DNA of 64,000 nt from assembly GCA_012064415.1 (NCBI GenBank), contig SSNU01000109.1:106578-170577 (forward strand), given 5' to 3'. This document shows, one piece after another, positions 1-11,330 of the stretch. This DNA comes from Gyrodactylus bullatarudis. Lineage: Eukaryota > Platyhelminthes > Monogenea > Gyrodactylidea > Gyrodactylidae. The notes beneath the pieces were generated by a model. It was not told the DNA's origin. It worked only from the letters and a program-made list of their open reading frames with translations, and searched no databases. The translations under genes and the position numbers were made by a program. Numbering within the stretch: position 1 is the stretch's first letter; the number at the start of each line of letters is the position of its first letter.

Positions 1-539
1 TCACAGGTTGCAGATTTTAAACAGAACAACGAAGTTAATACCAGATCTGAACAAAGACCAGATACCATGGTTAGAAAGAAAAGGAGTCATATATCAGTTT
101 AAATGCAACTGTGGTGCAACGTATGTCGGCCAAACAGTAAGATGTGCAAAAGTGAGGTTCAAAGAACACTTGACGAAGGGGAACAAAGGTTCAGCCGTAC
201 AAGAGCATCTGGAATCTACAAATCACACTGCTGATGTGAACAATTTCAGCATACTCTATCAGACTAAACCCAGGTGATCCACGTTCAGTGAGAGAGAAAG
301 AGTTAAACAAGGCCGAGGCCCACTTTATCAATAAGTTGGAACCCATACTGTGCAAGCACAAATTTTCGGCAACACAACTAGGCTATGAAGGCAAAGAACG
401 TATTAAAATGATGAAGAAGTTAGCCGAAGTTTCCAAAATCCTCAATGATAAACCAATCCATTCTTCAACTCAAGTTGCTAATAATGATCAGACTGTGCAG
501 TTTGGATTACTTCTATATCGTATACCTAAGGTTTTCTAA
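1..539 (+). mobile_element. 3' end of a Penelope-like retroelement (GIY-YIG endonuclease), frameshifted
   Basis: Two abutting reading frames encode the C-terminal part of a Penelope-like element protein. The first (to 277) has the GIY-YIG core GVIYQFKCNCGATYVGQT followed by VRFKEHL, which is the usual endonuclease layout in this retroelement class. The second (288-539, a different frame) continues it with REKELNKAEAHFINKLEP and ends at the stop at 537-539. Reading through position ~271 in the second frame gives GDPRSVREKELN, so a single one-base change probably separates the two; the copy is therefore inactive. The reverse transcriptase would lie to the left, outside the window. The 3' end of this family recurs at 37868-37975. 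Confidence 0.85.
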
Positions 540-553
540 CTAATTAAAAGAAA

Positions 554-663
554 AGCACCTATACTTACAAAGGTTAATTACAAAATAAGACGTTCCTGTG
601 GGATATATTACCTAAGCACCTAGAACGAGATATTTCTAGTTAACCTTTGTTAGGATAGGTGCT
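554..663. repeat. Inverted repeat closing the Penelope-like 3' end
   Basis: The arm at 554-577 (starting AGCACCTATACTTACAAAGG) is matched in reverse complement by 640-663 (ending GGATAGGTGCT). The pair can form a stem of about 24 bp around a ~60-nt loop directly downstream of the element's stop codon. Part of the same sequence (CTTACAAAGGTTAACTAGAA) follows the second 3' end at ~37948, so it belongs to the element and not to the local host DNA. Confidence 0.7.
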
Positions 664-845
664 GCACTATTCATTTGATAAATTTTTCTTTATATATATA
701 TATAATTCTCTGAAAAATCTTATTCATTGGCCGACCTATTAAATAATGCGCATATTTGTGAATAAGATTAAAATGCAATCGAAGAAATACACAATTAGAT
801 AAATAATTCACTGTTTGCACTCTTAATTCAGTTTTTTCAGGTGAC

Positions 846-3800
846 ATGAAACCAGCTAAAATGTATTTTCAAATGCATTTTATTAAAATTTCTCTTTAAG
901 ATCCGACACAAGTTTGACCATTGCAAGTATTGTTGATGAAAGCAAAACAAAGCTTGAAGATTTGAAGGTGGGTTAAGAAATTCAATTAATTTTTTGTAAT
1001 TCTCATTTAATATATAGGTTCTTCGTCCTGATACTGCTCCAGAAGCGTTCATTCCATTAGCTCCAGATGGCGGATACGGATATGTTATTTTATTAGCCTC
1101 TTTCTTTGTATTTTTCATAGTCGATGGCCTTTACTATGCATTCGGAATGTTGATACCTGATATCATAGAAACATTCAATGCTGATACTAGTAAAGCTGCT
1201 CTTGTTATATCAATGTATTCGGGAATATTTCAAATTATTGGTTCGTCAAAACAATTACAATTCTATTACAGTTTCTATTCTTCACATAATTTCAGATGAA
1301 AATAATATCATTCCTCATCAAATGGAGCGCTTATCTTACTAGAATCCTCTAGGAATGGTTTCGTCAAGTTATTTTGAAATTAGAATCGGGAAATTCCATT
1401 GATGCCTAAAGTTGCATATTCTCACTTTCTTTAGCCAAAATTATCAAGATAAAAATCAAGATTGATATACACCAAATTCCGAACCAGATCTTGGGAATAA
1501 ACAAAAATCTTGTAGAATATGTTGCAAACTAGGCCAATTTTTGTAAATAAGCACCATATGGAAATTACAGTGTTTTTATGGATATAGTAATTACCAGTGA
1601 CCACACTTTGCTAGTAGGCCAATTTTTCATTCCCTAAATATATCTTTGGGATTTCAACTTCTAATTTTGCTAGATCATCACAAGATTTCCGACATGAATT
1701 TATTGTCAGATAAATCCTCTGTAAGTCTTAACTTTTCAATTAAAAATAAAATTTAGAGTCTTCGTAAATCTTACGTAAATCACATTTTTACTCAAATCCC
1801 CTAAGGTTATAAAATAAAAAACGTGCAAGACCATGCACGAGCCAAAAAATATCAAGAGCTGAAAGAATGTAATTTAGTGTTAAATAAAATTCTAATTTTT
1901 AACATGAAATAATTATTTGGCCCTATTTGCGATATATTCTACCACACATTTCTTTATTGCCGAGATCTAGTCCATAATTAAGTGGAAGGGCTTTTATTTT
2001 CTGCTCTTGCTGCTACATCTATCTTGAATTTTACCTTGATAATTTTGGCTAAGTGATAAAGAATATGCAACTTTTGACATTGATGGAAATTTTCGGGGTC
2101 ATTTATGAAAAACTTAATTCATTGGGTTGTTCTGTAGAAATCAGTTATTTGCTGGTTAGTTTCCACTTCTACTTTCCTTCTCTTCCTGGAGGGGGGTTGG
2201 GACAGAGGACATTTTCTTTCTCTAGGCTTAGGCAAATTCAGAGGTTTTACATGATTCTTCTGTACACATAGGTTTGGCTTTTGTTGATTGATTAGATATG
2301 CTTCAGCAGCTTTCAACAAGTAGAAAATGTTTCTAGTTGGTTTATAAATGATTTCAAAGTTTTGGGGAGAAACATTTGCCTTACATGTTTTGAGGTGCTC
2401 TCGTATTGCGGTCTGGCCTGTGTGAAGATGTTTACCGATCCTTTCTTGGAGACGTCTTTTTGTGTGGCCATTATACTCAGATTTGCACGGACATGAGAAC
2501 TTGTATACAACGTTGCTCTACTTCATCTTGTCGATGGAATCGCTTTCTTATTTTCTCTGCAAAAATTCATTGGGGTCATTTTTGGAATTATCCTAAAGTT
2601 GACTAATATTGCTATCTCAAAGTTAAAATTCAGGACCAAAATAATCTTCTTTTTCTGTTTAAAGCTTATAAAAGAATAATAATGTAGTAGTTTTTTATCT
2701 GTATCTCGAAACCATCTCAAATGAGCTCAAAAAATTAAAATAACTCTTCTTCACTTTCAGCTCCTATATCTGCTTCGCTTATAAACATGTTTGACTGTAG
2801 AAAGGTTTGCATGTTTGGTAGTTTACTCGGAGGAATTTCTTTCATGATAACAACATATTCCAAGACGTATAATCAAGTTCTGATTTTTTATGGAATCTCA
2901 GCGGGCTTTTTCATTGGTCTCGCTTACCTGCCACCGTTGATCATGGTTAATTCATACTTTGAGAAGAAACGTGGATTAGCTATTGGAATTCTATCAGCTG
3001 GGAGTGCTTTCGGATGTCTGGTGATAGTTCCACTAAACGAGATGGTTCTCCGAGTATTTAGAAATTCCCCTTAATCTCTTAGAAATTCGGATTGAAAATT
3101 ACCTTTTGCTTTCAAGCTTGTATGATGTTGAATTGTGTTATATTCGGCAGCCTGATGAGACCGCTGAAGCCTCTCATCACATTAAAGCCATATGAGTTGA
3201 AAATTCTTGAAGAGAAGTCAAAGATAAAGAAAACTTCGGATCAAGTTAGTCTCATCTATGCTGGTATGAAGGATTTGGTGGGAAAGGATAATCTGATCAG
3301 TTCCTCCTTTTCCTTGCACAGATGTCGACTTGCAGATGCTAATGATGTTAATGGTAAATCCCCTCCTATTTTTATCGATATATTTTAGCTTACATGTCAA
3401 GTAACTTCTCATCGAAACTATTAGTCTTATCCAATTGTGACTTGACAAGATCCAAAGTTCAATTTGCAAAAATGATATGCCCCGATAATAATGCAGATCA
3501 TGATAGAGTCTTGGATCGGCATGAGGAAACAGTCCTCCTTGAATTGCCTGATGAAGGTCTCAGTATCGAAGATTATTCTCGGCCAATGTACAGAAAGGAT
3601 ATCATGCTGTCGTAAGTTTTTATCAGTATAAAAAAAACTGATTTTTTCAAAGTTTCATTAATTCCCCCCTAGGGGAACAGTTGGATGTCGGAAAAAACAT
3701 TTGATAGTTCAATTTTATTTTATATTTTTTTTATCTGCTGTATAGAATTCTGCCATTATGTATAATGCCTGAGAAGTTTGCTTTTAATGACTAGGCATTA

Positions 3801-6800
3801 TATATTTGAGTGAATTAAAAAAATGACCCACTTAAAAACAGGAGTTAAACGGAAAACTACAAACTAGACCATTCACACCCCTTGACCATGTGATCCTAAA
3901 CTCTGATTTTGATCGGTCGCTTACAAGTAGACCTACATAAAACAGGTTTTTTTTGAGTGCCTTTGAAGGGAAACTTTGATGTTCTTATGAAAAAGGAACT
4001 TGTCTTTTATATACTCAGATGGTTTTGAACTCTCTTAACCTCAATTTTTCGCACTTTTAAATTTTACCCTTAAAAACACGAGTTAAACGGAAAACTGAAT
4101 GCACCAATGAATTCCCTGTAAATTTTATTTTTTTTTCAATCTCGCGATATATTACGCTCTAATTTCTTCGGACTGGATGGCCATTGAGTTTCGGTTCCGA
4201 CTGTTTCTCTTTAGTTGGAATCGTGTTGGTCTTCTCATTATCTATGACTATGAAAACTGACCGTATCCATTTACGTATCATTGATCTCTATTTATCCAGG
4301 ATCAATCCGGTAAAAATCGAGAGCAAATTGGACCTCACAGCTGATCAACAACCGCTTGAGAAGGAAAATTGTTTCGAATCTCAATTTCAGTTTGCACAAA
4401 GCCTTCTCAATGTACCGATAGGACGTGAAAGTTTCGAAGAGAGAGGAAAAACTCAAGATACTTGTCATAAATTTAAATATCCGACCCGTCCATTTTTTAG
4501 GATTCTCCTGGAGAGCTTTAATTTATCATTATTCAAGAATTTCAACTTTATTCTAATTATAATTATCAATTTTATATTTTCATTTGGTAAGTTATCCTAG
4601 CATGGTTACAAATTTTTTTACAGGCACGATATTTGATTTTTTCAAAAACAATTAATTTATAAAATTAACTATGCTCTTTTTACGAATGGTTTAGGGGTCA
4701 GTTTATTTTTTCAGCCAAGGTTATCCTGGAAAGAATTCATAATTCATTTAGGTTAGCTTGATATCAGTAGTAATCCACCTCGTCATAAAGTTTCTATTCA
4801 ATGGTATAAGATATTTTGAGATGTGTTCAAACTTTTGAAAAATATTATAATATAGTGATAATTATCACTCTTAAAGTAGTTACATAATAGAATAAAAATT
4901 TATTCGGATCTAATATTTTTATTGCTAATTTTTGATATTTTTTGTCAGCTGGCTATCTACCATGTACTTTTTTTGCAACGTATGCTGAGAAAAGAGAATG
5001 GAACAAGGAACTTGCTAATTTAATCATGGTAGTATTTTCCTTGGCAAGTATATTCGGCCGATTATTTTTCACGAATTTGTCTCAATTCACCAGAGTTGAT
5101 ACAATTCACATTTTGATTGGATCAGGCATTTTATGGGTTCTGGTGTATGCTGGATTCGCTTTTTGCACATCTGTATATGTTTGTTTTCTGCTTCAGGCCC
5201 TGTACGCAATTTTTTCAGGTAAGATCTTGAATTTTAATTTAATTGACCTTTGGGTGCCAAAACTATTTCAAAATTTTCATAAAAATTTAGCCATGTAGAT
5301 ACATGTATTAAACTATTTGATCAAAATTATTAATTTTGTCAACGATTCCTCTAATATCGAAAAATTGTCCACTAATTTCGTAAAATGACTGTAATGTAAG
5401 TTCACATTGTGGGCTTCAATTTAAAGAATTATAATTCTTTGATAATTCTTCAATAATTATTGAAAAATAAACATTGTCTATCGGCATCGGAACTTTCGAT
5501 TCGAAAGGGCTAATATTTTTCTCACTATAATTCACTATTCATTAAGTTTAGGGGTTGAAATTCAATATTTGTATTTGCGCTTTGATGAGAACGTTTAAAA
5601 TTACGGAAATTTACACTTGCAGTATCATTATTTATTTTATTTTCTTCATCAGTATCAAAAGATGAAATAATTTCAGAAACAGTATAATAGCCCAATATAT
5701 CCTTTCTCTTTCAGTATCAATGATAATGAAAATTTACTGACACAGTATCATTTCACTTTATTTTTTTCAAAATTTTTAAAATCATACTACTAATATTTTT
5801 CCAATTTTAACATCAAAAAATTTCTAGAAAGCTTCATGCATAATGAGAAATTCGAGCAGAAAAAAAAATTTTCGTAGTGGAACAATAAAGGAATATAATT
5901 TTTTTAATCTACCAAATAAAAATGGCTTCAAATTTTATTGAGTTGATTACGCTAGAGTTGATATAAAAAATAAGATTTTTATTTGAAAAAATTAGTAAAA
6001 TAGTTATGAGTATCTGGTACATAGTTCGAGATAATATTTAAAATTTGTGAGATCTTCAAGTTTTTAAAAACATTAAAATTTAATTTGAATCTGTGTCTAA
6101 GAGGGTGCAAGGTAGTCAAAAGCACAGTAAAACCTCTTGAGGAGCGTAGATTATAACAGCGTTCAGGAGGAGAGGGAATCTTGTGGTAAAGAGCTGCAGA
6201 CGAGGCAATCCTTCTCATCCAAATGGGGTGGAGATTTGATCTGTTGAGTAATTCTTTGTAGGAAAAGGGTCCAAAACAAGATCGGAGGAACTGAAACTGG
6301 AGACATTCAGTTTTTTTGATTGTCCCGGCAGGTAGGTTACATAACAACGAAGCTCCATAGTCGAGATGGGGCAGAATACATTGTTTGAATAACAGCAGTC
6401 TTAGGTCTGGTGCGTGTACAAATTTACGTAGGAAATATGATTTGATTCTAAGGGTCTTAAGGATGGTTGCTGCATGAACAGAGGTATCAAGTTTATTATT
6501 ATAATTGAGTCCAAGGTCCTTAATCTGAGATACCAGTAAGGGAAGAAGATTAGGTGCCAGTTGGATGTTAGTTGAAAGACAGAGAATTTTAGTTTTGAGG
6601 TGGTTAAGGGAGAGTCCAATTTGAGCAAGTGATAAATCTAGGTGATTAAGTTCTTGTTGGATTATGTTTGAGTTCTGAGTGATAGGGCATAAGATCTTGA
6701 TGTCATCAGCATATTTGAAGTATGTGACATCAGGAGACGAGGGAGAGATCTGGGCAAAAACAAGATTGAACAGGGTGGGCCCAATTGTGGATCCTTGTGG

Positions 6801-7532
6801 GACTCCGGAGGTAATTTGTGATAGGGCCGATACAGATCCATTAAATGAGACATATTGAGACCGGTTTAGTAGGAATTCCAGAGTAAGGTTGATGATGTGG
6901 GGGTTAACTTTGTTTTTAATGAGGGAATTTTTAATGACGTTAAAGGTAATATAACTAATGTTAAAATTGCAAAATATTGCCAAGTTAAGATTGGAAAAAT
7001 ATTAGTAGTATGATTTTAAAAATTTTGAAAAAAATAAAGTGAAATGATACTGTGTCAGTAAATTTTCATTATCATTGATACTGAAAGAGAAAGGATATAT
7101 TGGGCTATTATACTGTTTCTGAAATTATTTCATCTTTTGATACTGATGAAGAAAATAAAATAAATAATGATACTTTAAGAGTAAAAAACATCGGTCTATT
7201 ATACTGTAAATGAAATAAACGAAAAAACGATACTGCAAGTTTAAATTTCCCTTAAAATTAATTACAGTTTAATTTTTCTTTTAGCTCCTATCACATCGAT
7301 GGTCAGCATTCTATGTGTTGAATACCTTGGAATTGAAAGTCTCACTAATGCTATGGGATTTATCTATCTTGCTAAGGGATTGGCTGCTCTGATCAGTGGC
7401 CCAGTAGCAGGTTTGATCATAGAGAGCATTGGAGAATACACAACACTCTATTTAACCATGGGGTGCGTTTCAATAGGAACTATTGTTCTGTTGGATTTTG
7501 TACTGATATTTTATTCGAAAAAATTGAAATAA
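846..7532 (+). CDS. Monocarboxylate-transporter-like protein (SLC16 / MCT family), 9 exons
   Basis: Coding exons 846-862, 901-967, 1018-1240, 2761-3053, 3083-3353, 3389-3611, 4300-4586, 4949-5218 and 7285-7532 join in phase to 632 codons. The protein is a 12-segment major-facilitator carrier of the plasma membrane; the family moves lactate, pyruvate, thyroid hormone or related solutes with or without protons, and this member's substrate cannot be read. Evidence: the family signature APDGGYGYVILLASFF before the first helix, the helix-5 motif YFEKKRGLAIGILSAGSAFG, LMRPLKPL after helix 6, a long hydrophilic loop encoded by exons 5-7, and a C-terminal half typical of MCTs (GLAALISGPVAGLI). It is somewhat longer than most MCTs because of the central loop. 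The ATG at 846 was chosen because its 17-nt exon is in phase with the next; an acceptor-like TTTTTTCAG ends at 840, so an upstream leader exon is likely. The last intron (5219-7284) contains a foldback element with a reverse transcriptase. Confidence 0.88.
1241..2760. other. MCT intron 3 with transposon debris
   Basis: A 1.5-kb intron between clear exons. It holds a Penelope endonuclease remnant on the minus strand (2119-2560) and a ~100-bp sequence at 1803-1905 that recurs at 59875-59985 (shared words include GACCATGCAC and TCAAGAGCTGAA). Nothing else coding is visible. Confidence 0.6.
2119..2560 (-). mobile_element. Penelope-like GIY-YIG endonuclease remnant
   Basis: On the minus strand one frame stays open from about 2505 down to 2119. 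It starts NVVYKFSCPCKSEYNGHTKR and continues RLQERIGKHLHTGQTAIREHL, the GIY-YIG domain of Penelope-like elements with the Cys-x-Cys before the Y-x-G-x-T strand. Upstream the matching text (ENKKAIPSTR, 2523-2560) lies in another frame, so the copy has at least one frameshift. It differs clearly in sequence from the copy at 1-539 and represents a second Penelope lineage. It sits antisense in an MCT intron. Confidence 0.75.
3870..4203. repeat. Dispersed repeat, second copy at 31768-31957
   Basis: The segment 4067-4203 (containing GAGTTAAACGGAAAACTGAA, GCACCAATGAA and CTCTAATTTCTTCGGACTG) aligns with 31829-31957. A weaker match extends left to about 3870 (ACACCCCTT.., GATCGGTCG) against 31768. 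It lies in an MCT intron. No ORF or terminal repeat defines its class. Confidence 0.6.
5605..7250. mobile_element. Foldback element with long inverted arms enclosing a reverse transcriptase
   Basis: Left arm about 5605-5815 and right arm about 6953-7250 are near-identical inverted copies; both contain AGTATCATTATTTATTTTAT, GATGAAATAATTTCAG and GATAATGAAAATTTACTG in opposite orientation. The right arm has about 75 bp more, a partial duplication of an arm-internal unit (GTATAATAG..CAGTATC versus GTATAATAG..AAGTATC). Between the arms lies a 5'-truncated non-LTR reverse transcriptase on the minus strand. The element sits in the last intron of the MCT gene. Confidence 0.75.
5979..6983 (-). CDS. 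Non-LTR retrotransposon reverse transcriptase, 5'-truncated
   Basis: An uninterrupted frame of 334 codons. It contains the palm motif SGVPQGSTIGPTLFNLVFA, the catalytic FKYADDIKIL box (about residues 89-98), a thumb-like region (GLSLNHLKTKIL) and a cysteine-poor C-terminus ending in a stop at 5979. The order and spacing match RTs of the jockey/CR1 group. The upstream fingers and first palm aspartate, and any endonuclease domain, are missing, so it cannot be autonomous. Its first residues are encoded in the inverted arm, so the apparent start is not a real one. A related but more decayed RT is at 45950-46815. Confidence 0.8.
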   Translation of the reverse strand: MAIFCNFNISYITFNVIKNSLIKNKVNPHIINLTLEFLLNRSQYVSFNGSVSALSQITSGVPQGSTIGPTLFNLVFAQISPSSPDVTYFKYADDIKILCPITQNSNIIQQELNHLDLSLAQIGLSLNHLKTKILCLSTNIQLAPNLLPLLVSQIKDLGLNYNNKLDTSVHAATILKTLRIKSYFLRKFVHAPDLRLLLFKQCILPHLDYGASLLCNLPAGTIKKTECLQFQFLRSCFGPFSYKELLNRSNLHPIWMRRIASSAALYHKIPSPPERCYNLRSSRGFTVLLTTLHPLRHRFKLNFNVFKNLKISQILNIISNYVPDTHNYFTNFFK

Positions 7533-8906
7533 AAAATCTTTATTCGTTGATCCTTGAACTGTAAATGCTCATTTACATAAAAACAAGTTTATTTGACCTC
7601 GCACTTATAAATCATGATGTCAATTACTCATTAAGTCTCACAATCATAGAAAGAAAAAACTTTATTGAGTAAATAATTATAATAGAGGAACATTCACTGA
7701 AAATCATCAGTTCTTGGCAGCCTTCGTTCAAATTTACTTCTTTGTGAGAAATTATAATAATTATTAATTCCTGTTCCTGTTATCATTGAAACCGTAGGCT
7801 GATTTCTAATTAGTAGATATTTGGAGCTTTTTCAGATTCTTCCATGATTTAATTTAATCCATGTATTCCAATTCTTAATAAAAATAACTTGTTAGTTAAT
7901 AGATTCAGTTATAGAATAATCACTAGTTATTGCTTAGCAATTCATATGTCCCTATAAAGTTCATCACTTACTGCCACAACTGTATGGACAAAACAGCACT
8001 GTCATGTTAAAATTTTTGACCTATAATATAAATATTATTCAATAAATTCAGATATAGAATAATCACTAGTTATTGCTTAGCAATTCATATGTCCCTATAA
8101 AATTCATCACTCACTTATTATCATTCGAGAGTGATCAATGAAGAAGCAACGGGATTAATCCATCTAAAAGATAATAATATTAAATAAATTCAGATATAGA
8201 ATAATCAATAAGCGATGCTTAGGAATTCATATGTCCCTATGAAATTCATCACTAACCTGCTTGATAACAAAGCATGCTTAAAATTTAATTCATTAGAATA
8301 ATTTCAACAACTTTTTTAATTTTAAGATTCATTCATAATAAAACAAAATTATTAATTTTTCAAATTCAAAAGTCTATTTCACATAAAATCTGACGTTTGG
8401 TAAAATTTGCACCTTTTAAGTAATTGGAATAACGATATCGTAGAATTTTATTGGCAAAACTTTCACTAATTAATCATGGCAAGTATTCAATGTTTCTATG
8501 TAAAATTTATATCGTAAATTAAATAATGTATCAAGGAAATCTAAAGTACAATGTATTCTTTTAGTTAGCTGAGTCTTCCTGATGATTAATCATGAAGTTC
8601 TATTCATTTGAGACAGAAACTTCATAATTAATTTTGGCGTTTAAAATGCGATCTCACAATAATAATTGAAAGAATCAAAATGTTTCAATTCAAAAGAAAT
8701 ATTCTAAAATTATAATTTATTGAATTAAATCTTTTTAATATCTTCATTTTCCAATCCTATGAGCCTTTAGACAATTTGAGGAACAAAAACAATAGTTATC
8801 ATAAGTGAAAGGTACCATCCCTGTTATATCTTTTGAGCATTGATTACACAAACTAAGATTTAAATAAAAATTAAATTAAATAACAATGTAATGGGTTTAA
8901 AATATC
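7533..8906. other. Tail-to-tail intergenic region between MCT and ANKZF1
   Basis: Both neighbouring genes end here. It holds the spaced repeat of 7898-8260 and AT-rich DNA with AATAAA-like poly(A) signals on both strands (for ANKZF1, TTTATT at about 8718). No further coding sequence is visible. Confidence 0.6.
7898..8260. repeat. Three spaced copies of a ~75-bp unit
   Basis: The unit containing AATTCATATGTCCCTATAAA and CAGATATAGAATAATCA occurs at about 7901-7973, 8042-8114 and 8188-8260, with a period of about 140-146 bp. The first two copies are nearly identical over the core; the third carries several substitutions. Each is preceded by an AATAAATTCAG-like segment. This is a short tandem array with a long period, or the remnant of a duplicated insertion. 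Confidence 0.75.
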
Positions 8907-11330
8907 TTACTTTTTAACTGAAGATGAACCATATTGATTTTTTATTCTTCTTTCAGCTGCTAGAGCTCTCTGCAATATAAAGTTTCGATGATTTTAAAAT
9001 GCATCAATCTTTTATTATATAACTAACCTTTTCCCGATCTGATAGCTGAGAATATCTAATTTCTTCCTCACGTTTTATTTCCTTAATTTCTGCTCTCTTT
9101 TGTTTTTCAACCAACTGTTTTTTTAGAACTTCTTTCCTATTTTTCTTTTCTTCTTTAGCTGCCTCTGTTAATGGTTCTGGAATCTATTAAAATTAAGTCA
9201 AAGAATGTTTACTTGTGATTCCGAATAATCGTACATATCCGGATGCATTTCTCGAAATTTTCTCAGAGTCTTTGAAAGTTGTCGGAGACCAAGGCTTTGG
9301 CATAAGGAGAAAATAGTCTTTCCATCAGAATTTCTAAACACATTACAAGAATTTTATTTTACTTTAAAGAGGGGTTACATCCGGATTTAAGAAGAGCTAA
9401 AAGCATTTGAGGTTCGGTTTGGCATTCAACAGCAACATGTAACAATGTCCTTCCATCATTTAAGTACATGTTTAACATTTCCAATGCTTCACTATTAGAC
9501 TTTGGCCATGCATCAGTTGACAGACCACATTTTCCCATTTTAGAATTTATTGAAGCAATAGCTGAAAAATAGACAAAAATTAGTTCTTCTTATTGAATTA
9601 ATTCTCTTGAGGAAATTTTTTAGTCAAAATATTCAAAATTTGATCATACAATCATTCTGATTATCTGGTAACAAGTCCAAAAATAATTCGACATCATTGG
9701 CAGATATGGCGACAAGAATTTTACGATACCATTGTTCGTATTTCTGGCTCATCTGTTTAGCATGCAACTGTTCTGGAGATTCTGAAGTCTTGGGTTCTTC
9801 TTCATCTTCAGGAAAATCATCTGACACAAAAGAACAATCTGAATCTGTCTCATTTTGTTCCAGATGTCTGGCTTTCGGGTCACTTACACTCTTATCTAGC
9901 CAATTTTCAATTGAAGTTTTCTGATAATTTAATGGAGCTAAATTTCATTTTAGATAAATTCAAATTACTGTTGAAGTAGCGCCCGCTTTGGGAAATTTGC
10001 AGCACTTTATCTCCAGATTCTGATAATCTTTTAATTTGTTTTCGTTCCGATAAGTAGAGAAAGTCAGGCTCGGCTGTCTCGTCTATAAATTTGAATTTTA
10101 AAATAAAATATGAGTAAGCTCACCATAAATTTCAAACTGAGAGAGATTTTGGTGCATTTCTCTCAATCGAGCGTAAGTGACATTGTACATTGTGTATGGA
10201 ATTAATCTAATACGTTGATCCCTCTCGATAAAGCCAAGATTATTCTACAAAAATTATTGTTAAATCAAAAGGAATCACACATAGAAAACCTTGTGACGTA
10301 CTTTAACAGCATCAAATGCGAGAGTAGACGGAAGTAATTTATTCTGATCTTCCTTGAATTCTTCTTCGCTAACTTCTTGGTCTGATTCTGGGTCTTGATT
10401 TGTATTTTGGAGAGTTGGTTTTGAATGAAAGATTGAGGAATTACATTTACTTGACCAGAGAAAAATTAGATCGCATGATTGAAGAAGTTTTAACCATTTA
10501 CTATGTAACAAACATCCAATATCCTGTTAGTAAAAAATTGATCAATAAATTATTTTCGAAATGAATAAAGTTTTATCAATAAACAGGAAATGTAAAACTA
10601 ACATTTTTAATCGCTTTTTCACAATACCGACGTAGATTGGCACCCGCAGATTTTGGACCATTCATCCCACCACACGATTTATCCTTTAAGCTCTGAGAAC
10701 CCCCTTGCTTTGCTCGAACAGTATATCTTCTGATAGTTTTATGAGCTAATGCTTTATTCTCATCAAAGATTGCTCCTGCAAATTTTCCACCGGTGTACAT
10801 AAGAATTGCCCATCTTTTACTTTTGCGGTAATAATCAACTAATCTGAGAACATCATCTTCAGATTTTGGCATATTATTTCCAGCAAAGAGAACACATTTA
10901 CAAATGGAAATAAATTCAGAAGATCGATTTGTAAAAAGAATGCATCTTGATATTGTTGTTTTAAGTTTAAGGTTTTCATTTTCTGTTCCATTTCTAATGT
11001 TACTGTGAGCTTTTAGCTTTACATTTTCAGTATGCGAATCAAGTTGATAATGGGATCTCTATTTGATTAATAAGATTAAATATTATTTAATAAATAACCT
11101 ACAAAATTTTCATGATTTTCAAATTTAATGTTACATGCCATGCAAATTAAATTATCCATATCAGGATATGTTGTATGAAAATTGTGAGAATCATTCTCTC
11201 CTTCTTCTTCTTGTTTTTGGTCTTTATCGAAGATCTTAATTCCAATCAATTTATCACTGGATATTTTCCTATCAAAAATAGAATATCTGTCACAAGTTTT
11301 TTTATTTAACCGTCGCGTGATTAGATTCAT
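8907..11330 (-). CDS. ANKZF1: ANKZF1/Vms1 peptidyl-tRNA hydrolase of ribosome quality control, 10 exons
   Basis: Exons 11103-11330, 10603-11058, 10302-10523, 10124-10244, 9969-10082, 9650-9937, 9363-9561, 9213-9333, 9028-9183 and 8907-8969 join to 655 residues. The family cuts the nascent chain from tRNA on stalled 60S subunits and works with p97/VCP. In order: a C2H2 finger (C63, C66, H79, H85), the VLRF1 release-factor domain (WAILMYTGGKFAGAIF; the catalytic loop AKQGGSQ puts the expected glutamine at about residue 198; then SAGANLRRY), an acidic linker, ankyrin repeats (NDGRTLLHVAVE; NSDGKTIFSLC), a charged coiled coil and a C-terminal VIM motif REKRALAAERR matching R-x5-A-A-x2-R. It is slightly shorter than the vertebrate protein, with every key element present. 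Several introns are 29-44 nt. The start is the first in-frame ATG, at 11330. Confidence 0.93.
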
